DNA of 64,000 nucleotides from an uncultured Clostridia bacterium (GTDB lineage Bacteria > Bacillota > Clostridia > TANB77 > CAG-508): positions 142,483-206,482 of the forward strand of contig CANQTN010000001.1 in NCBI GenBank assembly GCA_947626815.1, given 5' to 3'. The notes beneath the pieces were generated by a model, which saw only the letters and a program-made list of their open reading frames with translations, was not told where the DNA came from and ran no database searches. The number at the start of each line of letters is the position of its first letter. Position 1 is the first letter of the stretch. Below, one piece after another: positions 52,339 through 64,000 of this stretch. The position numbers and the translations under genes are program-made.

Positions 52339-53247
52339 TTATTGAAGATTTCTTAGGGCTTCGATCCTATCTTCTATACTAGGGTGAGTAGACCATAAGT
52401 CAGAAGATTTTTTTCTACCTTCTTTGGTATTTGATTTAAAAGGATTAACTATATACATATTGGCAGTTGCACTATTTGCACTTGCCAGTTGATTGTCATC
52501 TGAATCCAATTTTTGCAAAGCAGAGATTAAACCTTCAGGATTACGTGTAAATTCAACAGCTGTAGCATCTGCTAAAAATTCTCTTTTTCTAGAAAGAGCA
52601 AGTTGCATTAAAGAACCAAAAATTGGTGATAATATTAGAAATATTAATCCAATTACCATGAAAATCCCTTTACCTTTATTATCATCATTATCTCTATCAT
52701 TATCTAGACCTCCCCAGAATAAAGCTCTAGAGAATATATCAGATATCATTACAACGAAGCCAACCATAACAGAAACTATACAACTAAGTCTAATATCATA
52801 ATTTTTGATATGACTAAGTTCATGAGCAATAACACCTTCCAATTCATAATAATCTAATTTATTTAAAAGACCTGTAGTTACGCATATAACTGCATTTTCT
52901 GGATTTCTTCCTGTAGCGAAAGCATTAGGTTGATCATCATCTACAACATAAAGTCTAGGTTTTGAAGTTAGACCAGAAGTAATCATTAAAGCATCTAAAA
53001 TATTTACAATTTTTAAGTCTTCTTGCTTAGTTGCGGGTCTGGCTCTGTTTATAGATAATACGATTTTATCACTGTAATAATAAGAACCCCATGCTGATGT
53101 AATAGAAAAAGCAAAGGCCACTATTATAGATATAGTACCCAATCTTAAGGCGTGACATACATAATAGACAATTAAAGTTACAACAATAACAAAAATAGCT
53201 ATAATAAATCCAGATTCTAATTTGTTTTTCTTTATATTTTTAAACAT
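52339..53247 (-). CDS. htpX: M48 membrane metalloprotease HtpX
   Basis: GVIAHELSHIKNYD HExxH, LSRKREFLADATAVEFTRNPEGL. Confidence 0.93.
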   Translation of the reverse strand: MFKNIKKNKLESGFIIAIFVIVVTLIVYYVCHALRLGTISIIVAFAFSITSAWGSYYYSDKIVLSINRARPATKQEDLKIVNILDALMITSGLTSKPRLYVVDDDQPNAFATGRNPENAVICVTTGLLNKLDYYELEGVIAHELSHIKNYDIRLSCIVSVMVGFVVMISDIFSRALFWGGLDNDRDNDDNKGKGIFMVIGLIFLILSPIFGSLMQLALSRKREFLADATAVEFTRNPEGLISALQKLDSDDNQLASANSATANMYIVNPFKSNTKEGRKKSSDLWSTHPSIEDRIEALRNLQ

Positions 53248-53812
53248 TTTTAAAATCTACTTTCACATTTTTTCTGACTTCATCGCTTTCTGTTTTAAAT
53301 AAATCACGTGAAGTAAAATGAAACATTTTAGCGACCATATTTGATGGGAACATTTGTAATTTTGTATTATAAATTGTTACAGTGTCATTGTAAAACTGTC
53401 TTGAAAATGAAATTTTATTTTCAGTGTTTCGTAATTCTTCAGACAATTCAGAAAAATTTTGATTTGCTTTTAATTCTGGATAACTTTCAGAAACAGCCAT
53501 AATGGTTTTTAATGCTGTTGATAGTTCATTATCAAGATTTGCTTTTTCAGAAATGCTTTTAGTATTTGCCCAAGAAGTTCTTAGTGCAGCAATTTTTTCA
53601 AAAGTTTCTTTTTCATGTGTTACATAACCCTTTACAGTTTCTACGAAGTTTGGTATTAAATCAAATCTTCTTTGTAGCTGTACATCAATTTGACTCCATG
53701 CATTATCTACTTTTATTTTAGATTGTACTAAATTATTGTAAATTCCAATAAAAGCAATAATAAGCACGAAAAGAATAACTAAAATACTAACTAAAATAAT
53801 AGTACCTATCAT
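53240..53812 (-). CDS. lemA: LemA family protein
   Basis: VQSKIKVDNAWSQIDVQLQRRFDLIPNFVETVKGY. Confidence 0.94.
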   Translation of the reverse strand: MIGTIILVSILVILFVLIIAFIGIYNNLVQSKIKVDNAWSQIDVQLQRRFDLIPNFVETVKGYVTHEKETFEKIAALRTSWANTKSISEKANLDNELSTALKTIMAVSESYPELKANQNFSELSEELRNTENKISFSRQFYNDTVTIYNTKLQMFPSNMVAKMFHFTSRDLFKTESDEVRKNVKVDFKNV

Positions 53813-54092
53813 AAAAACCTCCTTATATAATATTATTTACAAGATAATAATAACATATTAAAAAAAAATATACAATATATTTAAAAAATTATAAAAAAAT
53901 AAAAAAAAATCATAAACCCTTGAATGTGCACATATAATATAGAAAGACATGTAAAACGAGGACAAATTATCAAAAATAAAAACACATGAAAACCTAGGGA
54001 AATAAGGGAAACATCGGGATAAGAACAAAAAATTTGACAGTAAAGTAATAAAATGGTATAATAAATGTGTTGTCAAAAGGAGGAAAAATTAT

Positions 54093-55079
54093 ATGAAAAA
54101 AGAAGAAAGAGCTTCAATTTCTATAATGAAAATTATCTGTATTAGCATTATTTTACTGCTTATATCAGGAATAGGTGTTATGGCAGTAAATGCAAAATTA
54201 AGTGATGTTAAAATTGTGCTTCAAAATGGATATGAAATGACAGCATTAACATCAAAAACAAAAGTATCTGAAATATTAGAAGAAAATAATATAATATTAG
54301 AAGAAAATCAAAAAACAATACCAGATTTAGATAGTGAAATAGTAGCAGGAGAAAGTATAAAAATTACAGACAAAACATATCAAGAAGTAAAAATAGCAAA
54401 AATATCAGAACAAGGAGTAGAAACTTCACTAAATCAATTATTAGAAAACTATGCTCCAATTACAGAAAAAATAGTAGTTGAGCAAGTTGCTATACCATAT
54501 GAAACAATAACTAAAGAAACAGGAGTAGCAACAGGAAATAAAACAAATAAGGTATTGCAACAAGGAAAAGAGGGCTTAAAAGAAGTAACCTATAAAATAA
54601 AATATCAAAATGATGTAGAAATTGAAAAAATAGTAATTTCAGAAGAAATTAAAAAACAACCAGTAAACAAAATAGTACAAATACAAAAGGTAGCAACATC
54701 AAGAAGTGCAACACCAAGAACAACAACATCTTATACAGGTGGAAAATGGTCATACTCTGCAAGTGATTTTGACTTATTATGTGCAATAACAGCACAAGAA
54801 TGTAGTTCAAGTTATGCAGGCTCACTTGCTGTTATAACGGCAGCATGTAATAGAGCAGATGCAAGAGGAACAGATCCATTAACAGAATATAAAAGAAAAG
54901 GTCAATTTTGTTATTCAATAGATTCTCATTGGAAGAAAAGATTAAACGGAAATTATGCAAGTTATGTATCACAAGCTGTAACAGATGCATTAAATGGAGC
55001 AAGAAATCACAACTATCGTTCATTTAGATCAGCAGGAACACATGCAGGTGTAAATATAGGTGGCAATGTATATTTCTAA
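54093..55079 (+). CDS. DUF348/G5 protein with SleB-like cell wall hydrolase domain
   Basis: G5-like YETITKETGVATGNKTNKVLQQGKEGLKEVTYKIKYQND; LLCAITAQECSSSYAGSLAVITAACNRA. Confidence 0.85.
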   Translation: MKKEERASISIMKIICISIILLLISGIGVMAVNAKLSDVKIVLQNGYEMTALTSKTKVSEILEENNIILEENQKTIPDLDSEIVAGESIKITDKTYQEVKIAKISEQGVETSLNQLLENYAPITEKIVVEQVAIPYETITKETGVATGNKTNKVLQQGKEGLKEVTYKIKYQNDVEIEKIVISEEIKKQPVNKIVQIQKVATSRSATPRTTTSYTGGKWSYSASDFDLLCAITAQECSSSYAGSLAVITAACNRADARGTDPLTEYKRKGQFCYSIDSHWKKRLNGNYASYVSQAVTDALNGARNHNYRSFRSAGTHAGVNIGGNVYF

Positions 55080-55082
55080 AAA

Positions 55083-55122
55083 TAAAAAAAGACTATTTAT
55101 ATAAGCAAATAGTCTTTTTCTG
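55083..55122 (+). terminator. terminator hairpin
   Basis: AAAAAGACTATTTATATAAGCAAATAGTCTTTTT. Confidence 0.7.
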
Positions 55123-55164
55123 TATGAAAAACAGTATAAAAAATAGAAAGGGATGGAATTAGAA

Positions 55165-55923
55165 ATGAAACTAATATCATGGAATGTAAATGGAATAAGA
55201 GCATGTGTAAACAAAGGATTTAAAGATTTTTTTGAAAAAATAAATGCAGACATATTTTGTATTCAAGAAACAAAATGTCAACCAGATCAAATAGAATTAG
55301 AATTTAAAGGATATAAAAGTTATTGGAATAGTGCGGAGAAAAAAGGCTATTCAGGAACAGCAATATTTACAAAAAAAGAACCTAAAAAAGTAACATATGG
55401 AATAGGAAAAGAGGAACATGATAAAGAAGGAAGAATAATAACACTTGAATTTGAAAAATTTTATTTAGTAAATAATTATACTCCAAACTCAAAAAGAGAA
55501 TTAGAAAGATTAGAATATAGACAAACATGGGAAGATGAAATCAGAAAATATTTATTAAAATTAAATGAAAAAAAACCAGTAATAATGTGTGGAGACTTAA
55601 ATGTAGCACATGAAGAAATAGACTTAAAAAATCCGAAAATCAATAGAGGAAATGCAGGCTTTACAGATGAAGAAAGAGCAAAAATGACACAATTACTAGA
55701 AGCAGGTTTTACAGATACATATAGATACTTGTATCCGAAACAGCAAGAAGCATATACATGGTGGTCATATATGGGAAAAGCTAGAGAAAAAAACATAGGT
55801 TGGAGAATAGATTACTTTATAGTATCAAATGATATAAAAGAAGAAATAAAAGAAGCTAAAATATATGAAAAAATAATGGGAAGTGACCATTGTCCTGTAG
55901 GTATCGTTTTGGATAGCCAATGA
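55165..55923 (+). CDS. exoA: exodeoxyribonuclease III
   Basis: MKLISWNVNGIRACVNKGF, CIQETKCQ, GSDHCPVGIVL. Confidence 0.95.
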   Translation: MKLISWNVNGIRACVNKGFKDFFEKINADIFCIQETKCQPDQIELEFKGYKSYWNSAEKKGYSGTAIFTKKEPKKVTYGIGKEEHDKEGRIITLEFEKFYLVNNYTPNSKRELERLEYRQTWEDEIRKYLLKLNEKKPVIMCGDLNVAHEEIDLKNPKINRGNAGFTDEERAKMTQLLEAGFTDTYRYLYPKQQEAYTWWSYMGKAREKNIGWRIDYFIVSNDIKEEIKEAKIYEKIMGSDHCPVGIVLDSQ

Positions 55924-55961
55924 TGTTAAGAGTAGGTATTTTTTATAAAAGAAGGGAGAGT

Positions 55962-56108
55962 GTTGAAAAATAATTACAATTTTGGCGTTGTCAAACATCA
56001 TTTAAAATTTAATCAACGTACAAAAAGTACGTCTCATAAATTTCAAACTCGTTTTCCTAGCCAAAATTTAATTCTTTTTCAACCAGATTTGTGCCATAGG
56101 AAGGAATG
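55962..56108. repeat. hairpin/SD-carrying repeat, full copy 3
   Basis: near-identical to 49578-49725. Confidence 0.85.
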
Positions 56109-56117
56109 AAATTAAAA

Positions 56118-57242
56118 ATGAAAGAAATTAAAAATCACGTAAAGAAATGGAGTTATTGGTTTTTATTAGGTGTTGCAATTATAATTGTATATAAGTTATT
56201 AGATAATTTTTCAGATATTATGGGAGTTGTAACTAAATTTTTTGAAATATTAACACCATTTTTAGTTGGAATTTTGATTGCATATTTATTATACATACCA
56301 TGTAAAAAAATAGAAAATACATATCAAAAATCAAAAATAAAATTTATAGGCAAAAGGTCCAGAGGATTAAGCATTTTTACGGTATATGTTATATTATTAT
56401 TACTATTAATTATTTTGATTAATTTTATTTTACCAGTAGTATTTGAAAGTGTAAAAGACTTAGTAAATAATATCCAAAATTATTATGAAATAGCAATTGA
56501 CAATTATAGTCGTTTGCCATCAGATCATATTTTGAAAAGTGAAATAGTAGAAGAGACTATACAAGGATTTCAAAATATAAATATAAAGCAATATTTTCAA
56601 ATAGATAAAATAGTTGAATATGTTGTTGGGGCAATAAATGCAGTGACAAGTGTATTTAATATATTTATTGCTATAATTGTATCTATTTATATTTTAGCTG
56701 AAAGAACGACAATATTAAATTTTGTAAAAAAATTAGCTGAAGCCGTATTTAAAGAAAAGACATATAAAAGCATGGGAAAATATTTTCACAATACAAATGA
56801 AATTTTCTTTAAATTTATAGCTAGTCAGTTTTTAGATGCAATAGTTGTTGGAATATTAGTAACAATAGCTATGAGTATAATGAAAATAAAATATGCACCA
56901 TTTTTAGGATTTTTTATAGGCTTGCTTAACATGATACCATATTTTGGTGCAATTATTGCAACAATAATTGCAGCACTTGTAACATTGATTACAGGAGGTT
57001 TGTCACAAGCATTTTGGATGTTAGTTGTAGTAATTATTTTACAGCAAATTGATGCTAATATAATAAATCCAAAAATAGTAGGACAATCATTAAAAATAAG
57101 TCCGTTGCTTGTTATATTTGCAGTTACTGTAGGAGGAGCGTATTTTGGAATATTGGGAATGTTTTTAGCAGTACCAGTAGTAGCAGTAATTAGAATATTA
57201 ATAGATGATTATATAAATTATAAGTTAGCAACCAAAAAGTAA
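56118..57242 (+). CDS. AI-2E family transporter (permease)
   Basis: polytopic; GLLNMIPYFGAIIATIIAALVTL, DANIINPKIVGQSLKISPLLVIFAVTVGG. Confidence 0.9.
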   Translation: MKEIKNHVKKWSYWFLLGVAIIIVYKLLDNFSDIMGVVTKFFEILTPFLVGILIAYLLYIPCKKIENTYQKSKIKFIGKRSRGLSIFTVYVILLLLLIILINFILPVVFESVKDLVNNIQNYYEIAIDNYSRLPSDHILKSEIVEETIQGFQNINIKQYFQIDKIVEYVVGAINAVTSVFNIFIAIIVSIYILAERTTILNFVKKLAEAVFKEKTYKSMGKYFHNTNEIFFKFIASQFLDAIVVGILVTIAMSIMKIKYAPFLGFFIGLLNMIPYFGAIIATIIAALVTLITGGLSQAFWMLVVVIILQQIDANIINPKIVGQSLKISPLLVIFAVTVGGAYFGILGMFLAVPVVAVIRILIDDYINYKLATKK

Positions 57243-57302
57243 AATGTTGATATAAAAATTAGTAAAAGTAAAGTAAAATTTAAATATAAATTGCTTTAGA
57301 TA

Positions 57303-57358
57303 AAAACGAGCTATATAAACTTTAGTAAAAGAAGTTTTTTAGCTCGTTATATTTTTAT
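57303..57358 (+). terminator. terminator hairpin
   Basis: AACGAGCTATATAAAC...TTTTTTAGCTCGTTATATTTTT. Confidence 0.65.
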
Positions 57359-57431
57359 ATTCTAGGAAAGTTACCGTTGAAAAGTTTATCATTTTCAATT
57401 AGGACTTTCCGTAGAGAATAGTTATGTGAAA

Positions 57432-57914
57432 CTAGGATAAAAGATATTGAATGCCACCATTTGCACTAATAGTTATTATACCAGCAATTATAGTTCCTAA
57501 GACAATAGGTGGAACAGCTTTTTTTGGAGGCATATCTAAGAAATTTGCAATTAAAGAACCTACCCAGGCACCAGTTGTAGGAATAGGAACAGCTACAAAT
57601 AATAGTAATCCTATTGCAGTGTAGTTTTGAAGTCTTTCATTTTCTGCAATTTTTTTAGTTGCCTTTTCAGAAGCCCAATCAATAATAATTTTAAATGGTT
57701 TCCATCTGCCAAAAAAATTAAATAAAGGTTTAATGTATTTTACAATGAAATATACAGGTATGATATTTCCGATGAGACCACAGATGAACGCAGGTAGAGG
57801 AGAAAGTCCAAATGCATATTGTGAAATAATTGCAGCATATCTTAACTCAATTATAGGTGTTGCACCCAATATTAATGTTAGAATATATTTTATAAATAAT
57901 GGTAAATTTGCCAT
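57432..57914 (-). CDS. COG2426-like small multidrug export/membrane protein
   Basis: ILGATPIIELRYAAIISQYAFGL, AVPIPTTGAWVGSLIANFL. Confidence 0.75.
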   Translation of the reverse strand: MANLPLFIKYILTLILGATPIIELRYAAIISQYAFGLSPLPAFICGLIGNIIPVYFIVKYIKPLFNFFGRWKPFKIIIDWASEKATKKIAENERLQNYTAIGLLLFVAVPIPTTGAWVGSLIANFLDMPPKKAVPPIVLGTIIAGIITISANGGIQYLLS

Positions 57915-58024
57915 GTTTAATCCTCCTTAAGTAAAATCTTTTTGTATTGTACTACAAAATTATCTAAATGTCTAGGGTAATAAAAATGTTAGAGAGTTCT
58001 TCTTCATTATTTCAAAAATTGGTT

Positions 58025-58244
58025 ACAGTTACTTGTAAATGGTCAAGGATAATATATTATTTATGCAGTAACAATTCGGGGGGACCAGCAAATTACAGAT
58101 TGTAATACAAATTTTATAATTTATTATAAAATTTGGTATACAAGCTGTTATGCAGTTGGGAGTTACAAATAAATAATATATTATCCTTGACCATATAAAT
58201 ATATTATCATTGACCATTTGTACTATTGACAAGTAGATTGTAAC
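58025..58244. repeat. MITE-like element copy G (reverse orientation) with extra partial right end
   Basis: GTTACAGTTACTTG...; AAGGA/TCCTT paired arms; a second right end TTATCATTGACCATTTGTACTATTGACAAGTAGATTGTAAC. Confidence 0.8.
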
Positions 58245-58271
58245 AAAAATGTTAAAAAAACGCATAAAACC

Positions 58272-58301
58272 TTGACATCCGTAGGGAAAATTTGGTATAA
58301 T
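58272..58301 (+). promoter_or_regulatory. sigma-A-type promoter for rpoB operon
   Basis: TTGACA - 18 nt - TATAAT. Confidence 0.75.
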
Positions 58302-58500
58302 ATTTACTGTTATACAAATCAAAAAATTAATTCAAAAGTTTTTAATTTTGAAAAAAGAAGAATCAAAAGTAAGAAACTGAAAATTTACTTTTTGTAAAGC
58401 AGGCAAAAAAGTAAATTTTGCCAGAACTTATTGGAGAGAGGGGCTTTTTTTAAAATCTAATAAATTAATTCTGCTTAATTTAAATTAAGGAGTGATTTCT

Positions 58501-61500
58501 TTGAAAATCAGAGACATAAAGCACGAAAAAAGTGCTCGTAAAGATTTTGCAAAAGTTGGAGATTATATCGAAATGCCAAATCTAATTAAAGTACAAAAAG
58601 ACTCTTATGATTGGTTCGTAGAAGAAGGATTAGGAGAAGTATTAAAAGATATATCACCAATAGAAGACTACTCAGGAAACTTAGTTCTTGAATTTTTCGA
58701 TTATTACATGGAAGACAAAACAAAATATTCTGTAGAAGAAGCAAAAGAAAGAGATGCAACATACTCAAGCAGATTACATGTAAAAGTAAGATTAATAAAC
58801 CGTGAAACAGGAGAAATAAAAGAACAAGAAATTTATCTAGGGGACTTTCCACTAATGACAGACAGTGGAACATTTATAATCAATGGAGCAGAAAGAGTTG
58901 TAGTAAGTCAATTGGTACGTTCACCAGGATGTTACTATGGAGAGGAATTTGATACAAAAACAGGAAATAAAACTTACACATCAACAGTAATGCCACTTCG
59001 TGGAGCATGGTTAGAATACGAAACAGATGGAAACAACATCTTTTATGTACGTGTAGATAGAACAAGAAAAGTACCTGTAACAACATTATTAAGGGCAATA
59101 GGAGTTATTTCAGATAGCCAAATAATAGATTTATTTGGTGAAGAAGAATTACTAACAGCAACAATTGCAAAAGACACAATAAAAGATCAAGACGAAGCAT
59201 TAATTGAAATCTATAAAAAATTAAGACCAGGAGAACTTCCAACAGTAGATGCAGCAAAAAATTTATTTAATGGACTATTTTATGATAATAGAAGATATGA
59301 CTTAGCAAAAGTTGGAAGATATAAATTCAACCAAAAATTAGGATTAGCTGGTAGAATAAAAGATAAAATTGCTGCAGAAGACATAATAGATAATGAAACA
59401 GGAGAAGTATTTGTTCAAGCAGGAGAAGTAATAACAGAAGAAATTGCAGAAAATATTCAAACAGCAGGAATTAATATAGTAGATATAATGCTAGGAGAAA
59501 GAAAAGTAAGAATAATTGGAAATAGTACAGCAAATATTTATAAAGTATTACCAAATGTTGACTTAAGTAAATTGCATTTTAAAGAATTAGTAAATTATAA
59601 TGTACTAAAAAATATTATAGATAATACGGAAGAAAAAGATTTAGTAAAAGTAATAAAAGAAAGACAAGACGAATTAGTACCAAAACATATAACAACAGAA
59701 GATATGATAGCATCAATAAACTATTTATTAAATCTTTCACACGGATTAGGAAAACCAGATGACATAGACCACTTATCAAACCGTAGAATACGTTGTGTTG
59801 GAGAACTATTACAAAATCAATTTAGAATAGGTTTAACAAGACTAGAAAGAGTTGTGCGTGAAAGAATGACAATACAAGACTTAGATGTTGTAACACCACA
59901 AACATTGATAAATACAAAACCAATAACATCAGCAATACGTGAATTCTTTGGAAGTTCTCAATTATCACAATTTATGGATCAGACAAATCCATTGTCAGAA
60001 TTAACACATAAAAGAAGAATATCAGCATTAGGACCAGGAGGATTAACAAGAGAAAGAGCAGGATTTGAAGTACGTGATGTTCATTATACTCACTATGGTA
60101 GGTTATGTCCAATCGAATCACCAGAAGGACCAAACATTGGATTAATTTCAGCACTTTCATCATTTGCAAATATAAATGAATATGGATTTATAGAAACTCC
60201 ATACCGTAAAGTAGACCCAGAGACAAACAAATTAACAGACATAGTAGAATATATGAGTGCAGATGTAGAAGATAATTATATAATTGCTCAAGCATCTGAA
60301 CCAGTAGATGAAAATGGTGAATTTGTAAATAAAAGAATAAGAGTTAGATTTAGAAATGAAATAATAGAAGTTGATAGAGATAAAGTACAATATGTGGATG
60401 TATCACCAAAGCAATTAGTATCTATTGCAGCAGCTATGATTCCATTTTTAGAGCATGATGATGCAAAAAGAGCTTTAATGGGTGCAAACATGCAACGTCA
60501 AGCAGTACCATTAATGATTACGGAAAGTCCAATAGTGGGAACAGGAATTGAATATAGAGCTGCAAAAGATTCAGGAATTCTAATATTAGCAGAGGATGAT
60601 GGAGTTATTGAAAAAGTAACAGCAGATGCAATAACAGTCAAATATAAAAATGGTGCAACTATTACACATAAACTTCGTAAATTCAAAAGAACAAATGGTG
60701 GAACATGTATTAATCAAAAGCCAATAGTAAAAGTAGGAGAACAGGTAAAAAAAGGAGATGCAATAGCAGATGGACCATCAACTTCAAATGGAGAAATGGC
60801 ACTTGGAAAAAATGTATTAGTAGCTTTTTCAACATGGGAAGGATATAACTATGAGGATGCTATCTTAATTAATGAAAATTTAGTAAAAGAGGATGTATTT
60901 ACATCAATTCATATAGAAGAATATGATTGTGAATGTCGTGATACAAAGCTAGGGGCAGAAGAAATTACACGTGACATACCAAATATTGGAGATGATTCAT
61001 TAAAAGACTTAGATGAAAATGGAATTATTAGAATAGGTGCAGAAGTAAGACCAGGAGACATTTTAGTAGGTAAAGTTACTCCAAAAGGAGAAACAGAATT
61101 AACAGCAGAAGAAAGACTATTAAGAGCAATCTTTGGAGAAAAAGCAAGAGAAGTAAGAGATACCTCACTTAGAGTACCACATGGAGAAGCAGGAACAATA
61201 GTAGATGTAAAAGTATTTACAAGGGATAATTCAGATGAATTAGGACCAGGAGTTAATCAAATTATTAGATGCTATATAGCAACAAAAAGAAAAATTTCAG
61301 TAGGAGATAAAATGGCTGGACGTCATGGTAACAAAGGTGTTATTTCAAGAGTATTACCAGAAGAGGATATGCCATTTATGCCAGATGGAACACCAATAGA
61401 TATTTTATTAAATCCATTAGGTGTGCCTTCTCGTATGAACTTAGGTCAAGTACTAGAAGTTCATTTAGGAGGAGCAGCAAAAGCACTAGGATGGAAAATT

Positions 61501-62268
61501 TCAACACCAGTATTTGATGGTGCAACAGAACAAGATGTAAAAGAATTATTGACTCAGGCAGGCATGAGTGAAGATGGAAAAACAATATTATATGATGGTA
61601 GAACAGGAGATCCATTTGATAAACCAATAACAGTTGGAGTTATGTACATGTTAAAATTACACCATTTAGTAGATGATAAGATACATGCACGTTCAACGGG
61701 ACCATATTCATTAGTTACGCAACAACCTTTAGGAGGAAAAGCTCAATTTGGTGGACAACGTTTTGGAGAAATGGAAGTTTGGGCTTTAGAGGCTTATGGT
61801 GCAGCATATACATTACAAGAAATGTTAACAGTTAAATCAGATGATATAGTAGGAAGAGTAAAAACATATGAAGCAATTGTAAAAGGAGAAAATGTACCAG
61901 AGCCAGGAGTACCAGAAAGTTTTAAAGTTTTAGTAAAAGAATTACAATCTTTAGGACTAGATGTGCGTTTATATTCTCAAGATAATCAAGAACTTGAACT
62001 AAAAGAAAACATAGAAGAAGGAATAGAATATAATCCTGAAAGAGAGAGAAAAATGTTGTCAGAGGAAGAAGTATTTGAGGAAGAAGATTTGGAAGATGGA
62101 TATAGTGAAGAATTAGAAGATGACATGTTACTAGAAGATTCAGATGATTTAGATTTAGAGAGTGATGAATTATTTAAAGAATTAGACGATGAAGGTGAGG
62201 ATGAATTACTATATGATAGTGATTTAGCAAATGACAATTTAGATAATGATGATGACATTATTGAATAA
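58501..62268 (+). CDS. rpoB: DNA-directed RNA polymerase subunit beta (TTG start)
   Basis: [46 protein letters not shown] and further beta-subunit motifs. Confidence 0.97.
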   Translation: MKIRDIKHEKSARKDFAKVGDYIEMPNLIKVQKDSYDWFVEEGLGEVLKDISPIEDYSGNLVLEFFDYYMEDKTKYSVEEAKERDATYSSRLHVKVRLINRETGEIKEQEIYLGDFPLMTDSGTFIINGAERVVVSQLVRSPGCYYGEEFDTKTGNKTYTSTVMPLRGAWLEYETDGNNIFYVRVDRTRKVPVTTLLRAIGVISDSQIIDLFGEEELLTATIAKDTIKDQDEALIEIYKKLRPGELPTVDAAKNLFNGLFYDNRRYDLAKVGRYKFNQKLGLAGRIKDKIAAEDIIDNETGEVFVQAGEVITEEIAENIQTAGINIVDIMLGERKVRIIGNSTANIYKVLPNVDLSKLHFKELVNYNVLKNIIDNTEEKDLVKVIKERQDELVPKHITTEDMIASINYLLNLSHGLGKPDDIDHLSNRRIRCVGELLQNQFRIGLTRLERVVRERMTIQDLDVVTPQTLINTKPITSAIREFFGSSQLSQFMDQTNPLSELTHKRRISALGPGGLTRERAGFEVRDVHYTHYGRLCPIESPEGPNIGLISALSSFANINEYGFIETPYRKVDPETNKLTDIVEYMSADVEDNYIIAQASEPVDENGEFVNKRIRVRFRNEIIEVDRDKVQYVDVSPKQLVSIAAAMIPFLEHDDAKRALMGANMQRQAVPLMITESPIVGTGIEYRAAKDSGILILAEDDGVIEKVTADAITVKYKNGATITHKLRKFKRTNGGTCINQKPIVKVGEQVKKGDAIADGPSTSNGEMALGKNVLVAFSTWEGYNYEDAILINENLVKEDVFTSIHIEEYDCECRDTKLGAEEITRDIPNIGDDSLKDLDENGIIRIGAEVRPGDILVGKVTPKGETELTAEERLLRAIFGEKAREVRDTSLRVPHGEAGTIVDVKVFTRDNSDELGPGVNQIIRCYIATKRKISVGDKMAGRHGNKGVISRVLPEEDMPFMPDGTPIDILLNPLGVPSRMNLGQVLEVHLGGAAKALGWKISTPVFDGATEQDVKELLTQAGMSEDGKTILYDGRTGDPFDKPITVGVMYMLKLHHLVDDKIHARSTGPYSLVTQQPLGGKAQFGGQRFGEMEVWALEAYGAAYTLQEMLTVKSDDIVGRVKTYEAIVKGENVPEPGVPESFKVLVKELQSLGLDVRLYSQDNQELELKENIEEGIEYNPERERKMLSEEEVFEEEDLEDGYSEELEDDMLLEDSDDLDLESDELFKELDDEGEDELLYDSDLANDNLDNDDDIIE

Positions 62269-62356
62269 AATCAAGTAATTAATAAAAATATTGAAATATA
62301 ATATAAAAAACTTTAAATGTTCTATATTGTAGAATATTGAAGGGTAGGATGTAAAA

Positions 62357-62938
62357 ATGAAAGAAAATAAAAAAGCGGAATTTGAAAAGTTTTTAAAAAT
62401 TCCCAAAGCAGGTGAAGCTCAACAAAAAGTAGCAATGGAGCAAATAAAAATAGTAGCCTTTAGAGAAATGGCTGAATTCGATTTTGAAAATAATGAAAGA
62501 TTGGACTTAAGTGAATTATCAAAAAAAGTAGCAAAACGATGTGGTATTTCAGATATTGCTTTAGTATCAGATATAATAGAATTAGCTTTAAATACTAAAG
62601 AATCTATGCTAAAAGTAGATGTAGAAAATATATATAAGCAAGAATCTGGGAGTTATCAAATGTATCAAATAAAAAGTATTATAAGACAGCCATCAAAATC
62701 ATCTGACATGCAAATGAAATGGCAAAAAGAAAAAAACGCAGAAGCAAAGGCAATATTGCAGAATTTCGTAAATAAAGTAAAAATGATAATGGAAACATTA
62801 CCAAAAAAGGATAGATATAATGCTGAAGCAATAAAAGCAGGATTTGATATTGACACTTTGGAAAAGAATCCAATATGGATTGATTTAGCAATAGAAAAGG
62901 CTATAAAGTTGGAAAAAACAGAAGAGATTCAAAAGTAA
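62357..62938 (+). CDS. uncharacterised protein between rpoB and rpoC
   Basis: 193-aa clean ORF with RBS-like AGGATG; no family recognised. Confidence 0.75.
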   Translation: MKENKKAEFEKFLKIPKAGEAQQKVAMEQIKIVAFREMAEFDFENNERLDLSELSKKVAKRCGISDIALVSDIIELALNTKESMLKVDVENIYKQESGSYQMYQIKSIIRQPSKSSDMQMKWQKEKNAEAKAILQNFVNKVKMIMETLPKKDRYNAEAIKAGFDIDTLEKNPIWIDLAIEKAIKLEKTEEIQK

Positions 62939-63090
62939 TAACAATAAAAAATAATTGAATAACACTTAAAGAAAAGTAAAAAAGCGACCAAAAGGAATTG
63001 CAAGAGCGATGGATAGACTTTTTTACCCTTCTTAATAAAAATATCGTATAATAAAGCAAAATAGGTAATATAAAAGATAAAATTTAGTGA

Positions 63091-64000
<910 letters not shown>

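Noticed and set aside
58029-58322. 97-aa minus-strand ORF upstream of rpoB
   Set aside because: Lies entirely in the palindromic repeat copy G and the rpoB promoter.

Overview
This is an AT-rich chromosomal window from a spore-forming, low-GC Firmicutes/Clostridia-like bacterium. It carries murF-ddl, a J-domain protein, an orphan VirD4-like ATPase, yhaO/yhaN-like genes, a PLP sulfur-metabolism enzyme, a dapF-murE fusion, prfA, mscL, pcrA, cotF-like genes, an M23 peptidase, mecA, radC-mreBCD-mrdA-minC, spoIIE, a type VII secretion-like locus, acpS, tatD, htpX-lemA, a SleB-like gene, exoA, an AI-2E family permease and rpoB-orf-rpoC. The main result is a decoding anomaly. By hand scan I found exactly eight in-frame CGG codons in the CDSs. 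All eight sit where the reading frame must shift +1, with the form NNN-C-GGW, so that CGGA/CGGT would be read as a single Gly. Affected genes include virD4, a serine recombinase, a ZIP transporter, radC, mreB and a T7SS-linked gene, plus one minus-strand gene. I found no in-frame CGG that reads as an ordinary sense codon; every other CGG in a CDS is out of frame. This suggests CGG is an unassigned, +1-shifting (or quadruplet Gly) codon in this genome. Other notable items: a ~7.2 kb serine-recombinase element interrupting a ZIP transporter gene exactly at its HDIPEG motif with a 9-bp att core; a decayed second recombinase at its right edge; a predicted protein with about nine HTH-like units; a DapF-MurE fusion with an A8 run at the junction; a palindromic MITE family with 8-bp target duplications and covarying arms; and a second hairpin repeat family that supplies the Shine-Dalgarno region of three unrelated genes.
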